From: JAGXQV01 sp964505475
Lineage (GTDB): Bacteria > Pseudomonadota > Gammaproteobacteria > Burkholderiales > Sulfuricellaceae
Assembly (NCBI GenBank): GCA_964505475.1
Contig: CAZDIJ010000005.1
Location: 1 to 64,000, forward strand
Length of the DNA: 64,000 nt
Reading direction: 5' to 3'
Numbering within the stretch: position 1 is the first letter of the stretch; the number at the start of each line of letters is the position of its first letter. A model generated the notes under the pieces. It worked only from the letters and a program-made list of their open reading frames with translations. It did no database searches and had not been told where the DNA came from. Shown here one piece after another: positions 8,545 through 17,030 of the stretch. The position numbers and the translations under genes were made by a program.

Positions 8545-11154
8545 TTGACTCAGACTGCTTTGACCCCGGCGCAAGCCTTGCAGATTGCTATCCAGCACCA
8601 CAATGCCGGACAATTGCAGCAAGCGGAAATCCTTTACCGGCAAATTCTCCAAGTTGAGCCGAGTCATCCGGATGCCCTGCATCTGCTCGGGGTGCTGGCG
8701 CTCCAGGTGGGGCGGCCAGAAGCTGCAATAGAACAGATCGGCAAGGCGCTCCAGAGTCATCCTGACAGTCCGGATTTTCTCAATAATTACGGTGAAGCCT
8801 GCCGGCTAACACGTCGTTACGCCGAGGCTGCCGTTGCGTTGCGTAGGGCGTTGGCGTTACGTCCGAGTTTTCCCGAGGCCTACAATAATCTCGGCAATGT
8901 CTTCAAGGAGCAGGGCGAACTCGCGGTGGCGCAGGAATGTTACCGGAATGCCCTGGCGCTGCGCCCTGCTTACCCGGAAGCCCTTAGCAATCTCGGCACG
9001 GTTTTGCTCGACGGAGGTGATGCTGCGCAGGCGAGCGAATGCTATCGTCAGGCGCTGGCGCTACGTCCCGATTATCCGGAAGCTTGTTACAACCTGGGCA
9101 ATTCGCTAAAAGCCGAAGGCCGGCAGGACAAGGCTGCTGCCGTTTATCGCCGGGCGCTGGCGCTACGTCCCGCCTATCCAGAAGCACAGCTTAATCTCGG
9201 AAGCATCTTGTTCGAACAGGAGAAGCTGGAGGAAGCTCAAGTCTGTTTCGAGGCGGCATTGGCGCTCAAGCCGGATTATTCGGTGGCATGGAACAACCTG
9301 GGCAATGTTCGTTACGATCAAAAGTGTTTAGACGATGCAGTGGGTTGTTATCGCCGCGCTGTCGTGCTCTCCCCTGATTTTGCCGATGGATGGCTCAATC
9401 TGGGGAGAGCGTTGCGGGAACAAAACCATCGCGAGGAGGCACTGCAATGCTGGCGCCAGGCATTGATGCTTAAGCCTGATCTTGTCGAGGCTTGCCTGAA
9501 TCTCAGTTCCTTGCTTAAAGAAATGGCACGCATCGATGAGGCTATCGGGTGCCTGCGCCAAGCATTGGCGATACGTCCCGATTACCCAGAAGCCTGGAAT
9601 AATTTGGGGGTAGTGTTCAAGGAAAGTGGACGCCTCGACGAGGCAATCGAGTGTTATCGCGAGGCCATTGCATGTCGCGCCGATTTTGCCGAAGCCTACA
9701 GCAACCTAGGGTGTCTCTTGCATGAACGCAATCGTTTCGACGAAGCGCAGGTCAGTTTGGAACAGGCATTGCGGATTCGTCCAGGCATGGCAGAGACTTA
9801 CAACAACCTCGGTAATCTGCACAAGGATATTGGCGATCTGGCAGGGGCGCTCGCGGCCTACCGACATGCGCTGGAACTCGATCCAGGCTACACTGACGCT
9901 CATAGTAACCTTCTGCTCTCCGCACAACATGCCGAGTTCATCAGCGAGGAAGAACTGTATGCGGAGCATCGGCGTTATGCCTCGCACTTTCCGGTGCCCC
10001 AGCACGATTGGCCGAATTCGCGTGAGCCGGAGCGACGGTTGCGAATCGGCTACGTTTCACCGGATTTCCGCCGCCATTCGGTGGCGTTTTTCGTCGAGTC
10101 GGTATTTACTCATCACGACAAGGCACAGTTCGAAATCCACGCCTATTACAATCATCTGCAACATGATAAGGTGAGTAAGCGGCTGGCCGCGTATGCTGAC
10201 CACTGGACAGTGTGCAAGGGGATGAGCGACGACGAACTAGCCGAACGCATCCGTCTCGATGGCATTGACATACTTGTTGACCTTTCAGGGCATACCGCAG
10301 GCAATCGTCTTCCCGCATTCGCCCGCAAGCCTGCGCCGCTCCAAGTGGGATGGCTGGGGTATAACGGCACCACCGGGCTGGATGCGATGGATTACCGGTT
10401 GGTGGACGCCTTTACCGATCCGGAAGGCATTAGTGAGGCATACAACAGCGAGCGCCTGTACCGGTTGCATGGCTGTTTTGTTTCCTACCTCCCTCCGCAG
10501 GATTGCCCCGAAGTTGTGATGCCGCCTTGTCAGCACAACGGCTATGTGACGTTCGGGTCGTTCAACAATTTAGCCAAGCTGACCTTGGAAACCCAGGAAA
10601 AATGGGCGGCTCTACTCAATGCCGTTCCGAACTCACGTTTGTTGCTCAAGGCAGCGGCATTTGATTCGCCTATGCAGCAGGCACGGCTTAGGGAGGCATT
10701 CGGAAATTTGGGGGTGGAAAGTGCGCGGCTTATCCTGGCAGGGCGTGACCCCAACGATCTCGGGCATTTTGCCCGCTACGGCGAAATCGATATCGGTCTT
10801 GACCCGTTTCCTTGCAATGGTGTAACGACAACCTGCGAAGCCTTGTGGATGGGGGTTCCCGTGGTTACCTTGGCAGGCCGGCGTTCGGGAGGCCGGGTTG
10901 GAATCAGTTTGCTGGAAAATGCCGGAATGTCTGAGTTGATTGCCCCAACCCCCGCTTCCTATCTGGAGTTGGCGGCAAATTTGGCGGGAAACCCGGATAG
11001 GCTGGTAGAATTACGCGCCGCCATGAGAGGACGGCTGAGGAATTCCCCTCTGATGGATGCCGAGCGTTTTACCCGCAACCTGGAAGCGGCTTACCGGCAG
11101 ATGTGGCGGGAATATTGTGTGTGGGAAAACAGGATTGATGACTCCTTAGTATGA
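8545..11154 (+). CDS. TPR-GT41 (O-GlcNAc transferase / SPINDLY-like) glycosyltransferase
   Basis: This 869-residue protein has about twelve TPRs (residues ~10-455) followed by a GT41 catalytic region. The motifs are LRIGYVSPDFRRHSVAFF, DILVDLSGHTAGNRL, QVGWLGYNGTTGLDAMDY, VTFGSFNNLAKL, DIGLDPFPCNGVTTTCEALW and GVPVVTLAG. In the family these enzymes move GlcNAc or fucose from a nucleotide sugar to Ser/Thr of proteins. The start is TTG at 8545 with GGGG six bases upstream; the nearby ATG at 8540 is in another frame and stops at once. The stop overlaps the next gene's ATG by 4 bp. The protein substrate is unknown. Confidence 0.88.
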   Translation: MTQTALTPAQALQIAIQHHNAGQLQQAEILYRQILQVEPSHPDALHLLGVLALQVGRPEAAIEQIGKALQSHPDSPDFLNNYGEACRLTRRYAEAAVALRRALALRPSFPEAYNNLGNVFKEQGELAVAQECYRNALALRPAYPEALSNLGTVLLDGGDAAQASECYRQALALRPDYPEACYNLGNSLKAEGRQDKAAAVYRRALALRPAYPEAQLNLGSILFEQEKLEEAQVCFEAALALKPDYSVAWNNLGNVRYDQKCLDDAVGCYRRAVVLSPDFADGWLNLGRALREQNHREEALQCWRQALMLKPDLVEACLNLSSLLKEMARIDEAIGCLRQALAIRPDYPEAWNNLGVVFKESGRLDEAIECYREAIACRADFAEAYSNLGCLLHERNRFDEAQVSLEQALRIRPGMAETYNNLGNLHKDIGDLAGALAAYRHALELDPGYTDAHSNLLLSAQHAEFISEEELYAEHRRYASHFPVPQHDWPNSREPERRLRIGYVSPDFRRHSVAFFVESVFTHHDKAQFEIHAYYNHLQHDKVSKRLAAYADHWTVCKGMSDDELAERIRLDGIDILVDLSGHTAGNRLPAFARKPAPLQVGWLGYNGTTGLDAMDYRLVDAFTDPEGISEAYNSERLYRLHGCFVSYLPPQDCPEVVMPPCQHNGYVTFGSFNNLAKLTLETQEKWAALLNAVPNSRLLLKAAAFDSPMQQARLREAFGNLGVESARLILAGRDPNDLGHFARYGEIDIGLDPFPCNGVTTTCEALWMGVPVVTLAGRRSGGRVGISLLENAGMSELIAPTPASYLELAANLAGNPDRLVELRAAMRGRLRNSPLMDAERFTRNLEAAYRQMWREYCVWENRIDDSLV

Positions 11155-12125
11155 ATATCTACGGCTTCGATGATTACAATCAACAAGGTTCGCTGCGGGT
11201 TTCCGGATGGATGTGGTTCTGGTTTATCTATTCCCTGCGCCATGCCATTCTGTGGCTAGGCCTGTCGATTGCCCATTCGCCGGGCATGCTTGATGAGTTC
11301 ACCAACGAAACACACTGGGCTTATTTGCTGTGCGGGATTCCCAGTTTAGTGTTGCTGTCCAATATAGGGTTCCGAATTCCAAATTCCGGGGTGATCCCAC
11401 GCTGGATATGGAAGAATGGGCGCTGGTTGTTAGCTTCGTCGATTCTCCTCCATGTGGTAATTGCAATTGGTTTTGGCTTGATAAAACCTGAATGGCATAT
11501 TTCCGTCGAGCAAATACTATTTTTCACGTTGGATGCACTGGGGTTGCGATTTATCTTTAAGTCGCAGCGGGTCAAGGACGTATTTGCCGATTTTCCCGCG
11601 CGTCCCGAAAAGGTCGAGAAGAAACATGTAAAGCCTGCCCAGGCGAGCCGGGCTGAAGGGGATAGCCAGGTGACCGATAAGACTGCCAAACTCATTTCTG
11701 AGGAAATGCAGGTGCCGGCGCTATCGTCTTCTGTACCGGATGTATTGAAGGTTGGCGTTGGCGAGGCGTTGCAGTTTGGGATACGCTCTCATCAGAGCGG
11801 CCAACTGGCACTGGCGGAGCAAGTTTATATGCAGATATTGGCTCATTATCCGGAGAATGCCGACGCCCTGCATCTGATGGGAGTTGTCAACCACCAGCGT
11901 GGTATCCGCGATGAGGCCGAGCGGTTAATCCTGAAAGCCATTACCGTGCAACCTAATGCCGCCGTGTATTACGGCAATTTGGGGCGAGTCTATCATGCGC
12001 AGGGCAGAATGGTTGAGGCAATTGCTCGTTACGAGCAGGCTTTGCAAATTCAGCCGGATTTTCCCGATGCCATAGCCGGATTGGAGTCATTGCGCGGGCG
12101 TGCTTGGCTGCAAGCCAAGAATTGA
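11151..12125 (+). CDS. Membrane protein (DUF2919-like N-terminus) with C-terminal TPR leader module
   Basis: This protein has 324 residues. The N-terminal ~135 residues hold several hydrophobic segments (around 18-38, 58-75, 92-112 and 118-135). They resemble, from memory, the DUF2919/YfeZ-type small membrane proteins (GFDDYNQQGSLRVS, WMWFWFIYSLRHAI). A charged linker follows, then from about residue 200 the same TPR leader as in the neighbouring glycosyltransferases (YMQILAHYPENADALHLMG). It overlaps the GT41 gene by 4 bp (ATGA), so it is translationally coupled to it. It could anchor the TPR enzymes to the membrane through TPR-TPR contacts; this is an inference. Confidence 0.7.
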   Translation: MNIYGFDDYNQQGSLRVSGWMWFWFIYSLRHAILWLGLSIAHSPGMLDEFTNETHWAYLLCGIPSLVLLSNIGFRIPNSGVIPRWIWKNGRWLLASSILLHVVIAIGFGLIKPEWHISVEQILFFTLDALGLRFIFKSQRVKDVFADFPARPEKVEKKHVKPAQASRAEGDSQVTDKTAKLISEEMQVPALSSSVPDVLKVGVGEALQFGIRSHQSGQLALAEQVYMQILAHYPENADALHLMGVVNHQRGIRDEAERLILKAITVQPNAAVYYGNLGRVYHAQGRMVEAIARYEQALQIQPDFPDAIAGLESLRGRAWLQAKN

Positions 12126-12154
12126 CTATTTTATGGATGTTTAAGGACAAGTAA

Positions 12155-13267
12155 GTGAAAAAAGCGATTATTACCGGTGTGACCGGACAAGACGGTGCTT
12201 ATTTAGCAGAATTTCTTCTGAACAAAGACTATGAAGTTCACGGTATTAAACGTCGCACCTCGTTGTTCAATACCGACCGGATCGATCATTTGTTCCAGGA
12301 TCCACATGTCAAGAATCCGAAATTCATTCTGCACCACGGCGATATGACCGATTCCAGTAGTCTGGTACGTATTATCCAGATGGTGCAGCCCGACGAAATC
12401 TACAATTTGGCGGCACAAAGCCACGTTGCGGTGTCGTTCGAGGAACCGGAATACACCGCCAATTCCGATGCACTGGGCACCTTGCGCGTGCTTGAGGCGA
12501 TTCGCATCCTGGGGCTAGAGAAGAAAACCCGTTTTTACCAGGCTTCAACTTCCGAACTTTACGGCAAGGTACAGGAAACCCCACAGCGGGAAACCACCCC
12601 GTTCTATCCGCGCTCGCCCTATGCGGCCGCAAAATTGTATGCTTACTGGATCACCGTCAATTACCGCGAGGCTTACGACATGTATGCCTGCAATGGTATC
12701 CTGTTCAACCACGAATCGCCGATACGCGGCGAAACTTTTGTGACTCGCAAGATCACCCGTGCCCTGGCTCGTATCAAGCTGGGAATGCAGGATTGCCTGT
12801 ATCTCGGCAATCTCGACGCCAAGCGCGACTGGGGGCATGCCCGCGATTACGTGGAGGCGCAGTGGCTGATGTTGCAACAAGACAAGCCCGACGATTTCGT
12901 CATCGCAACCGGTGTGCAGTACAGCGTGCGCCAGTTTGTCGAATCGGTATCTAAGGAATATGGTTTCTCGGTGCGTTGGGAAGGTGAGGGGGTAGAGCAA
13001 GTAGGCGTGATCGATAATCTTGCCGAGGTTAACGATAATCTCCAGGTCGGACAGACCATCGTGCGTGTTGATCCACGTTATTTTCGCCCCACAGAGGTGG
13101 AAACCCTCCTCGGCGACCCGGGCAAGGCGAAAAACCTGCTGGGCTGGACTGCCAAGACTCCCTTTGAAGTGCTGGTCAAAGAAATGGCCGAGGAAGACCT
13201 GAAAATTGCCCGTATGGATCAACTGTGCCGCTCCGAGGGCTACCAGACACCCAATCGCAACGGTTGA
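12155..13267 (+). CDS. gmd: GDP-mannose 4,6-dehydratase
   Basis: This 370-residue enzyme converts GDP-D-mannose to GDP-4-keto-6-deoxymannose, the branch point to GDP-fucose, colitose, perosamine and rhamnose. It has the NADP-binding TGVTGQDGAYLAEFLL, SHVAVSFEEPEYTA, the STSELYGKVQETPQ active-site stretch, the catalytic YAAAKLYAYW (YxxxK) and ILFNHESPIRGETFVTRKI, all typical. The start codon is GTG at 12155 with AAGGAC seven bases upstream. The next gene follows after 6 bp, forming a gmd-fcl-colD-like operon. Confidence 0.96.
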   Translation: MKKAIITGVTGQDGAYLAEFLLNKDYEVHGIKRRTSLFNTDRIDHLFQDPHVKNPKFILHHGDMTDSSSLVRIIQMVQPDEIYNLAAQSHVAVSFEEPEYTANSDALGTLRVLEAIRILGLEKKTRFYQASTSELYGKVQETPQRETTPFYPRSPYAAAKLYAYWITVNYREAYDMYACNGILFNHESPIRGETFVTRKITRALARIKLGMQDCLYLGNLDAKRDWGHARDYVEAQWLMLQQDKPDDFVIATGVQYSVRQFVESVSKEYGFSVRWEGEGVEQVGVIDNLAEVNDNLQVGQTIVRVDPRYFRPTEVETLLGDPGKAKNLLGWTAKTPFEVLVKEMAEEDLKIARMDQLCRSEGYQTPNRNG

Positions 13268-13273
13268 CGTAGC

Positions 13274-14212
13274 ATGCGGATATTGTTGACCGGCGGCGGC
13301 GGGATGGTAGGGAGGAATTTCCTCGAACACCCCGACATGGCCGAACATGAAGTGTTTGCACCGCGTAGTTCGGAACTCGACTTGCTCGATGCAGCGAGCG
13401 TTGCCCATTATCTGGAGCGCCACCGTCCCGATGTGGTTGTTCATGCCGCCGGGCGAGTTGGCGGCATCCACGCTAACATGCGTGAACCGGTGCGTTTCCT
13501 CACGGAAAACTGGGATATGGGACGGAACTTGGTGCTAGCTTCTCGCGCGGCGGGGGTCACCAAACTACTCAATCTTGGTAGTTCATGCATGTATCCGCGC
13601 AATGCCCCTAATCCGCTGTGCGAGGAAATGATCCTGCAAGGCGAACTGGAACCCACCAACGAAGGCTATGCACTCGCCAAGGTGTCGGTTATGCGGCTAT
13701 GCCAGTATGTTTGCCGTGAAGAGCCGCAGAACCAATATAAGACGCTGATACCTTGTAACATTTACGGGTCTTATGACAAGTTCGATCCGGCCAGTTCCCA
13801 CCTAATTCCGGCTATCATTGATAAAGTGCATTTGGCGAGGTTGCGCGGCCAGGATAAAGTAATTATATGGGGGGACGGTGAAGCACGCCGTGAATTCATG
13901 TATGCCGGCGACTTGGCTGGCTGCATGGCTCGTGCCCTGCGCCATTTCGATAGCATGCCGGAAGTGATGAATGTCGGTATTGGGGCTGATCTTACAATTA
14001 ACGAATACTACCGGGCGGTGGCTGAAGTGGTTGGCTACACGGGAGGGTTCGAACACGATCTCAGCAAACCGGTGGGTATGAAACAGAAGCTGGTTGCTAC
14101 CGACAAGGCAAATGCCTGGGGCTGGAAAGCAGGCACCAGTCTGTGCGACGGGGTTAAGCTGACCTACCGTTATTATCTCGAACATACAAACAAGGGAAAC
14201 ATCCGATCATGA
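13274..14212 (+). CDS. fcl: GDP-4-keto-6-deoxymannose epimerase/reductase family (GDP-L-fucose or GDP-L-colitose synthase)
   Basis: This 312-residue extended SDR of the Fcl/ColC family performs 3,5- or 5-epimerisation and NADPH reduction of a GDP-4-keto sugar. The cofactor motif GGGGMVG is at 7-13. The active-site motifs LGSSCMYPRNAPNPL, LEPTNEGYALAKVSVMRLC (YxxxK) and IPCNIYGSYDKFDP follow. The last is the usual place for the sugar-binding residues. The following gene overlaps by 4 bp and encodes a ColD-type dehydratase, so the biological product may be colitose rather than fucose. Sequence alone cannot separate the two. Confidence 0.88.
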   Translation: MRILLTGGGGMVGRNFLEHPDMAEHEVFAPRSSELDLLDAASVAHYLERHRPDVVVHAAGRVGGIHANMREPVRFLTENWDMGRNLVLASRAAGVTKLLNLGSSCMYPRNAPNPLCEEMILQGELEPTNEGYALAKVSVMRLCQYVCREEPQNQYKTLIPCNIYGSYDKFDPASSHLIPAIIDKVHLARLRGQDKVIIWGDGEARREFMYAGDLAGCMARALRHFDSMPEVMNVGIGADLTINEYYRAVAEVVGYTGGFEHDLSKPVGMKQKLVATDKANAWGWKAGTSLCDGVKLTYRYYLEHTNKGNIRS

Positions 14213-15381
14213 AGCGTTATTCACTTGCCAGTACCACCTGGGACGAAGCCGAATATGCGGCGATCAACAAGGTGGTGGCATCGGGGATGTTTACCATGGG
14301 TGCTCATGTTGCCGAATTCGAGCGGCAGTTTGCTGCCCAGTTTGGCACGAAGCATTGTGTAATGGTCAACTCCGGATCATCGGCCAATTTGCTGATGGTG
14401 GCCGCCCTGTTTTACCGTAAACAGTCACCGCTCCAACGCGGCGATGAGATCATCATGCCTGCCGTATCGTGGAGCACGACCTATTACCCGGCCTACCAAT
14501 ATGGGCTGAAGATTAAGTTCGTCGATATAGACCGGGATACCCTCAATTACGACCTTGAACAACTTGCAACGGCTATTGGCGACCACACCCGTGCCGTCAT
14601 GGTGGTCAATTTGCTTGGTAATCCCAATGATTTTTCGCGCATCCGCGAGATTATCGGCGGGCGCGATATTGTCCTTCTTGAGGATAACTGCGAGTCAATG
14701 GGGGCGACTTTTGAGGGAAAACAGGCCGGCACTTTCGGCTTGATGGGGAGTTACAGTTCATTCTTCAGCCACCATATCTCGACGATGGAAGGTGGCATGA
14801 TCGTTACAGACGACGAGGAGCTTTATCACATCTTGCTTAGTTTGCGCGCCCACGGCTGGACGCGCAACCTGCCTAAATCAAATCGTATCTGCAAAAAAAG
14901 TGACGATGATTTCGAGGAATCCTTTCGCTTTATTCTACCCGGCTACAATGTCCGCCCCCTCGAAATGAGCGGCGCTATCGGCCTCGAACAGTTGAAGAAA
15001 ATCCCTAACTTGGTGAAGGTGCGGCGGGATAACGCCGCAAAGTTCCAGGCGCTGATGGCGAAATTTCCCCATTTACGCATTCAGAAGGAAAGCGGCCTCA
15101 GCAGTTGGTTTGGGTTCAGTCTGGTGGTGAATCCGGGGGCGCCCTATACCCGCAAGCAGGTCATCGACCGAATGCGTGAGCACGGTGTGGAGGTGCGCCC
15201 TATCGTCGCCGGAAATTTTGTGAAAAATGATGTGGTAAGGTGGTTTGGGCCAGTGGAGTATGGTGAACTCAAGAATGCCGACGATATTGACAAGAACGGC
15301 TTCTTCATCGGCAATCACCATTACTCGCTTGATGACGAATTCGGCATTCTTGCCGAAGCTTTGTGTTCATTGGGAAGCTGA
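14209..15381 (+). CDS. colD: PLP-dependent GDP-4-keto-6-deoxymannose 3-dehydratase (ColD-like)
   Basis: This 390-residue DegT/DnrJ/EryC1/StrS-fold protein lacks the usual PLP lysine of sugar aminotransferases. In the family, that lysine anchors PLP within the (S/T)xxxxK motif. Here the site reads SYSSFFSHHISTMEGGM with His at 188-189. ColD (about 388 residues) uses His188, and RfbH-type dehydratases also have histidine. The aspartate motif LLEDNCESMGA is retained. Known ColD removes the 3-hydroxyl from GDP-4-keto-6-deoxymannose. The upstream gmd makes exactly that substrate, and the preceding SDR could finish the pathway. Start overlaps the previous stop (ATGA). An RfbH-like role on a CDP sugar is less likely because no CDP-sugar genes are present. 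Confidence 0.8.
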   Translation: MKRYSLASTTWDEAEYAAINKVVASGMFTMGAHVAEFERQFAAQFGTKHCVMVNSGSSANLLMVAALFYRKQSPLQRGDEIIMPAVSWSTTYYPAYQYGLKIKFVDIDRDTLNYDLEQLATAIGDHTRAVMVVNLLGNPNDFSRIREIIGGRDIVLLEDNCESMGATFEGKQAGTFGLMGSYSSFFSHHISTMEGGMIVTDDEELYHILLSLRAHGWTRNLPKSNRICKKSDDDFEESFRFILPGYNVRPLEMSGAIGLEQLKKIPNLVKVRRDNAAKFQALMAKFPHLRIQKESGLSSWFGFSLVVNPGAPYTRKQVIDRMREHGVEVRPIVAGNFVKNDVVRWFGPVEYGELKNADDIDKNGFFIGNHHYSLDDEFGILAEALCSLGS

Positions 15382-15421
15382 GTGCCAACTTGATTATTCC
15401 AACTTGCCGACAGGAGATGAA

Positions 15422-15868
15422 ATGAAAAAAATATTGCTGATATTGTCGATTGCAATTTTGCCCTCCTCTTTCCCAGCGCAGGCGGTGGATGATGGAAACT
15501 GGAAGCAGATTTCCGCTGTTCATGGAAAATATGTACTACTCCTTAATGCCAAGGCGCTCCAGCGTGAAGGTGACGTGATTAATGTTGCATTACGCTATGA
15601 TTTTGTTGAACAGCAAACCTTTCCATTCCTAAAAATAAAATACGATCGCATGGAACGCCGCTTTGCATTTCAGTGTAAAGAGCATTTGTTCGTGGCGTTA
15701 AACAACAACTATTATCTAGGGGGCAATAAAGTGCATAGCATCAACTTGGCAGGTGGTAATATTTTCCAGCCTAAGGAACTAGCTCTTGTCCCGCAAAAAA
15801 TCGAGCCTAATACCATGGAAGATGAGGCGCTTACACACTCTTGCAATTTCATGACGGAAAAAAAGTAA
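15422..15868 (+). CDS. Small secreted protein, surface-adhesin protein E-like
   Basis: This protein has 148 residues. The start is set at 15422 (MKKILLILSIAILPSSFPAQA) because AGGAGA lies just upstream and a clean Sec signal peptide follows, with cleavage probably after AQA. The mature part begins with an NWKQIS motif and contains two cysteines (about 92 and 141) that could form a disulphide. The pattern of a tryptophan near the start, a tyrosine-rich middle, FQCKEH and a late HSCNF recalls the surface-adhesin protein E family (remembered similarity). The gene is richer in A+T than its neighbours. It follows colD by 40 bp and converges with the next gene. Confidence 0.7.
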   Translation: MKKILLILSIAILPSSFPAQAVDDGNWKQISAVHGKYVLLLNAKALQREGDVINVALRYDFVEQQTFPFLKIKYDRMERRFAFQCKEHLFVALNNNYYLGGNKVHSINLAGGNIFQPKELALVPQKIEPNTMEDEALTHSCNFMTEKK

Positions 15869-15884
15869 GTCTGACTTTTCCCGG

Positions 15885-15914
15885 AAAATTAAGGGTAGTT
15901 ATATGTGGCTACCC
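15885..15914 (-). terminator. Candidate Rho-independent terminator
   Basis: On the minus strand GGGTAG (15914-15909) can pair with CTACCC (15898-15893) across a 10-base loop, followed by TTAATTTT. The hairpin overlaps the stop codon of the 15909-17027 gene and would end the minus-strand operon running from 23125. The stem is short (6 bp), so confidence is moderate. Confidence 0.5.
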
Positions 15915-17027
15915 GATCCGCTGAAAAACCGCCAAGGCGCCGTCGGTCCAGATGTAAAGTATGTTTCCCATGACGATGAATTCGCCGGACATGATGCTTC
16001 CCGGTGCGTTTTCCGGTCCGCACTGGCCATTGTTGCTGACCACGGTGATAGTCCAGGTGCGCAGGATGCTGGCGGTGTCGCCAAAGGTTGATGCCGCTTC
16101 AAAGGAACATGGCGCATCGTTGATTTTCATTTTCCCGTTGGCATCCAGGGTAAAGGTGTTGCCCAGCGGGAACATGTCGAAGTCCGTGCTGTAAAGCAGG
16201 TTCCAGGCGCCCACCGGGGTAGTGGAAAACGACTTCTGGAAGGTCGCCGTCGATTTCACCGGATCGTTCGCGGTCAGGGTGAGGGTATCGCCGGAAAGGG
16301 TAAAAGTGAAGTCATGGGCCGTGCCAGGTGTATCGTCGTGGCCGCAGTATGTGCTTCCGTCGTTCGCGGTCACGACGATGGCGAGCAGGTTGCCGCTTAC
16401 CTTGTAGGTGGCGCTGAAGGCGCAGGCGCCGAAATGCCCCATGTTGCCGTCGGCATCGAAAAGCAGGGATTGGGGTACGTTATCGAAGAATGTCCCGGAG
16501 ACGGAGGTCATCTGCCAAACGCCGAGAAGTGAGGCGGGTTTGGCATTGACGGTCTGGTATTTCTTGTTGGTTACCATGTCCGTTTCGTTCAGTCCGTAGC
16601 CTACATAGAATTCGGCGTCCGGGAAGGCGCTCAGATCCATGTTTTGGACAATATCCACGGTGTGGCTGCCGAGCTTCCCCTGGAAATAGGGAGGGGGGAA
16701 GGCGCCGCCGCTCCACATCACCCAGCTCCCCGCCGCGCCCTTGAAGAACCATAGGCCGGCGATACGCGCCATCGCGTAAATGGAACCGTTTACCCCCTCA
16801 TCCGCGGTAGCCACCTGGATGGTGGCCTTGACCGTGAGGCTGGCCGGCGTGCCGGTCACGGAGCCGGCGATGGAGAAATTGCTCGCGGCAAAGCTATTTT
16901 GCTTCATGACGGCGGTTGGTTGCGATACGGCCGCGAAGGGGTTGAGGCCGTCCGCAGCCGGCGCGGCCAACGTGACGAAAAAGAGAAGCACGCCGGTAAG
17001 AAGTCCTGTCAATGTGCTGTTGCTCAT
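15909..17027 (-). CDS. Secreted protein with unknown shared domain plus two lipocalin-like repeats
   Basis: This protein has 372 residues. A signal peptide (residues 1-25, AAPAADG) marks it as exported. Residues about 50-163 form a domain also present at the C-terminus of the matrixin protein at 24438; shared landmarks are FSIAG, ARIAGLWFFK, W.GGA.PPP and FYVGYG. The rest holds two similar units (about 166-268 and 272-372). Both begin GVW/GAW, contain FDADG or LDANG with a cysteine and later a Cys-Gly pair (YCGHDDTPG, QCGPENAPG), and look like lipocalin/META-type beta barrels. It starts 3 bp after the TPR-GT41 gene ends, so it is in that operon. No enzymatic motif was found. Confidence 0.75.
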   Translation of the reverse strand: MSNSTLTGLLTGVLLFFVTLAAPAADGLNPFAAVSQPTAVMKQNSFAASNFSIAGSVTGTPASLTVKATIQVATADEGVNGSIYAMARIAGLWFFKGAAGSWVMWSGGAFPPPYFQGKLGSHTVDIVQNMDLSAFPDAEFYVGYGLNETDMVTNKKYQTVNAKPASLLGVWQMTSVSGTFFDNVPQSLLFDADGNMGHFGACAFSATYKVSGNLLAIVVTANDGSTYCGHDDTPGTAHDFTFTLSGDTLTLTANDPVKSTATFQKSFSTTPVGAWNLLYSTDFDMFPLGNTFTLDANGKMKINDAPCSFEAASTFGDTASILRTWTITVVSNNGQCGPENAPGSIMSGEFIVMGNILYIWTDGALAVFQRIG

Positions 17028-17030
17028 GGT

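Noticed and set aside
6600..11150. Regularly spaced DNA repeats resembling a CRISPR array
   Set aside because: They are degenerate 102-bp periods coding for tetratricopeptide repeats.
14209..15381. Perosamine-type sugar aminotransferase for the ColD-like gene
   Set aside because: The PLP lysine required by aminotransferases is replaced by histidine.
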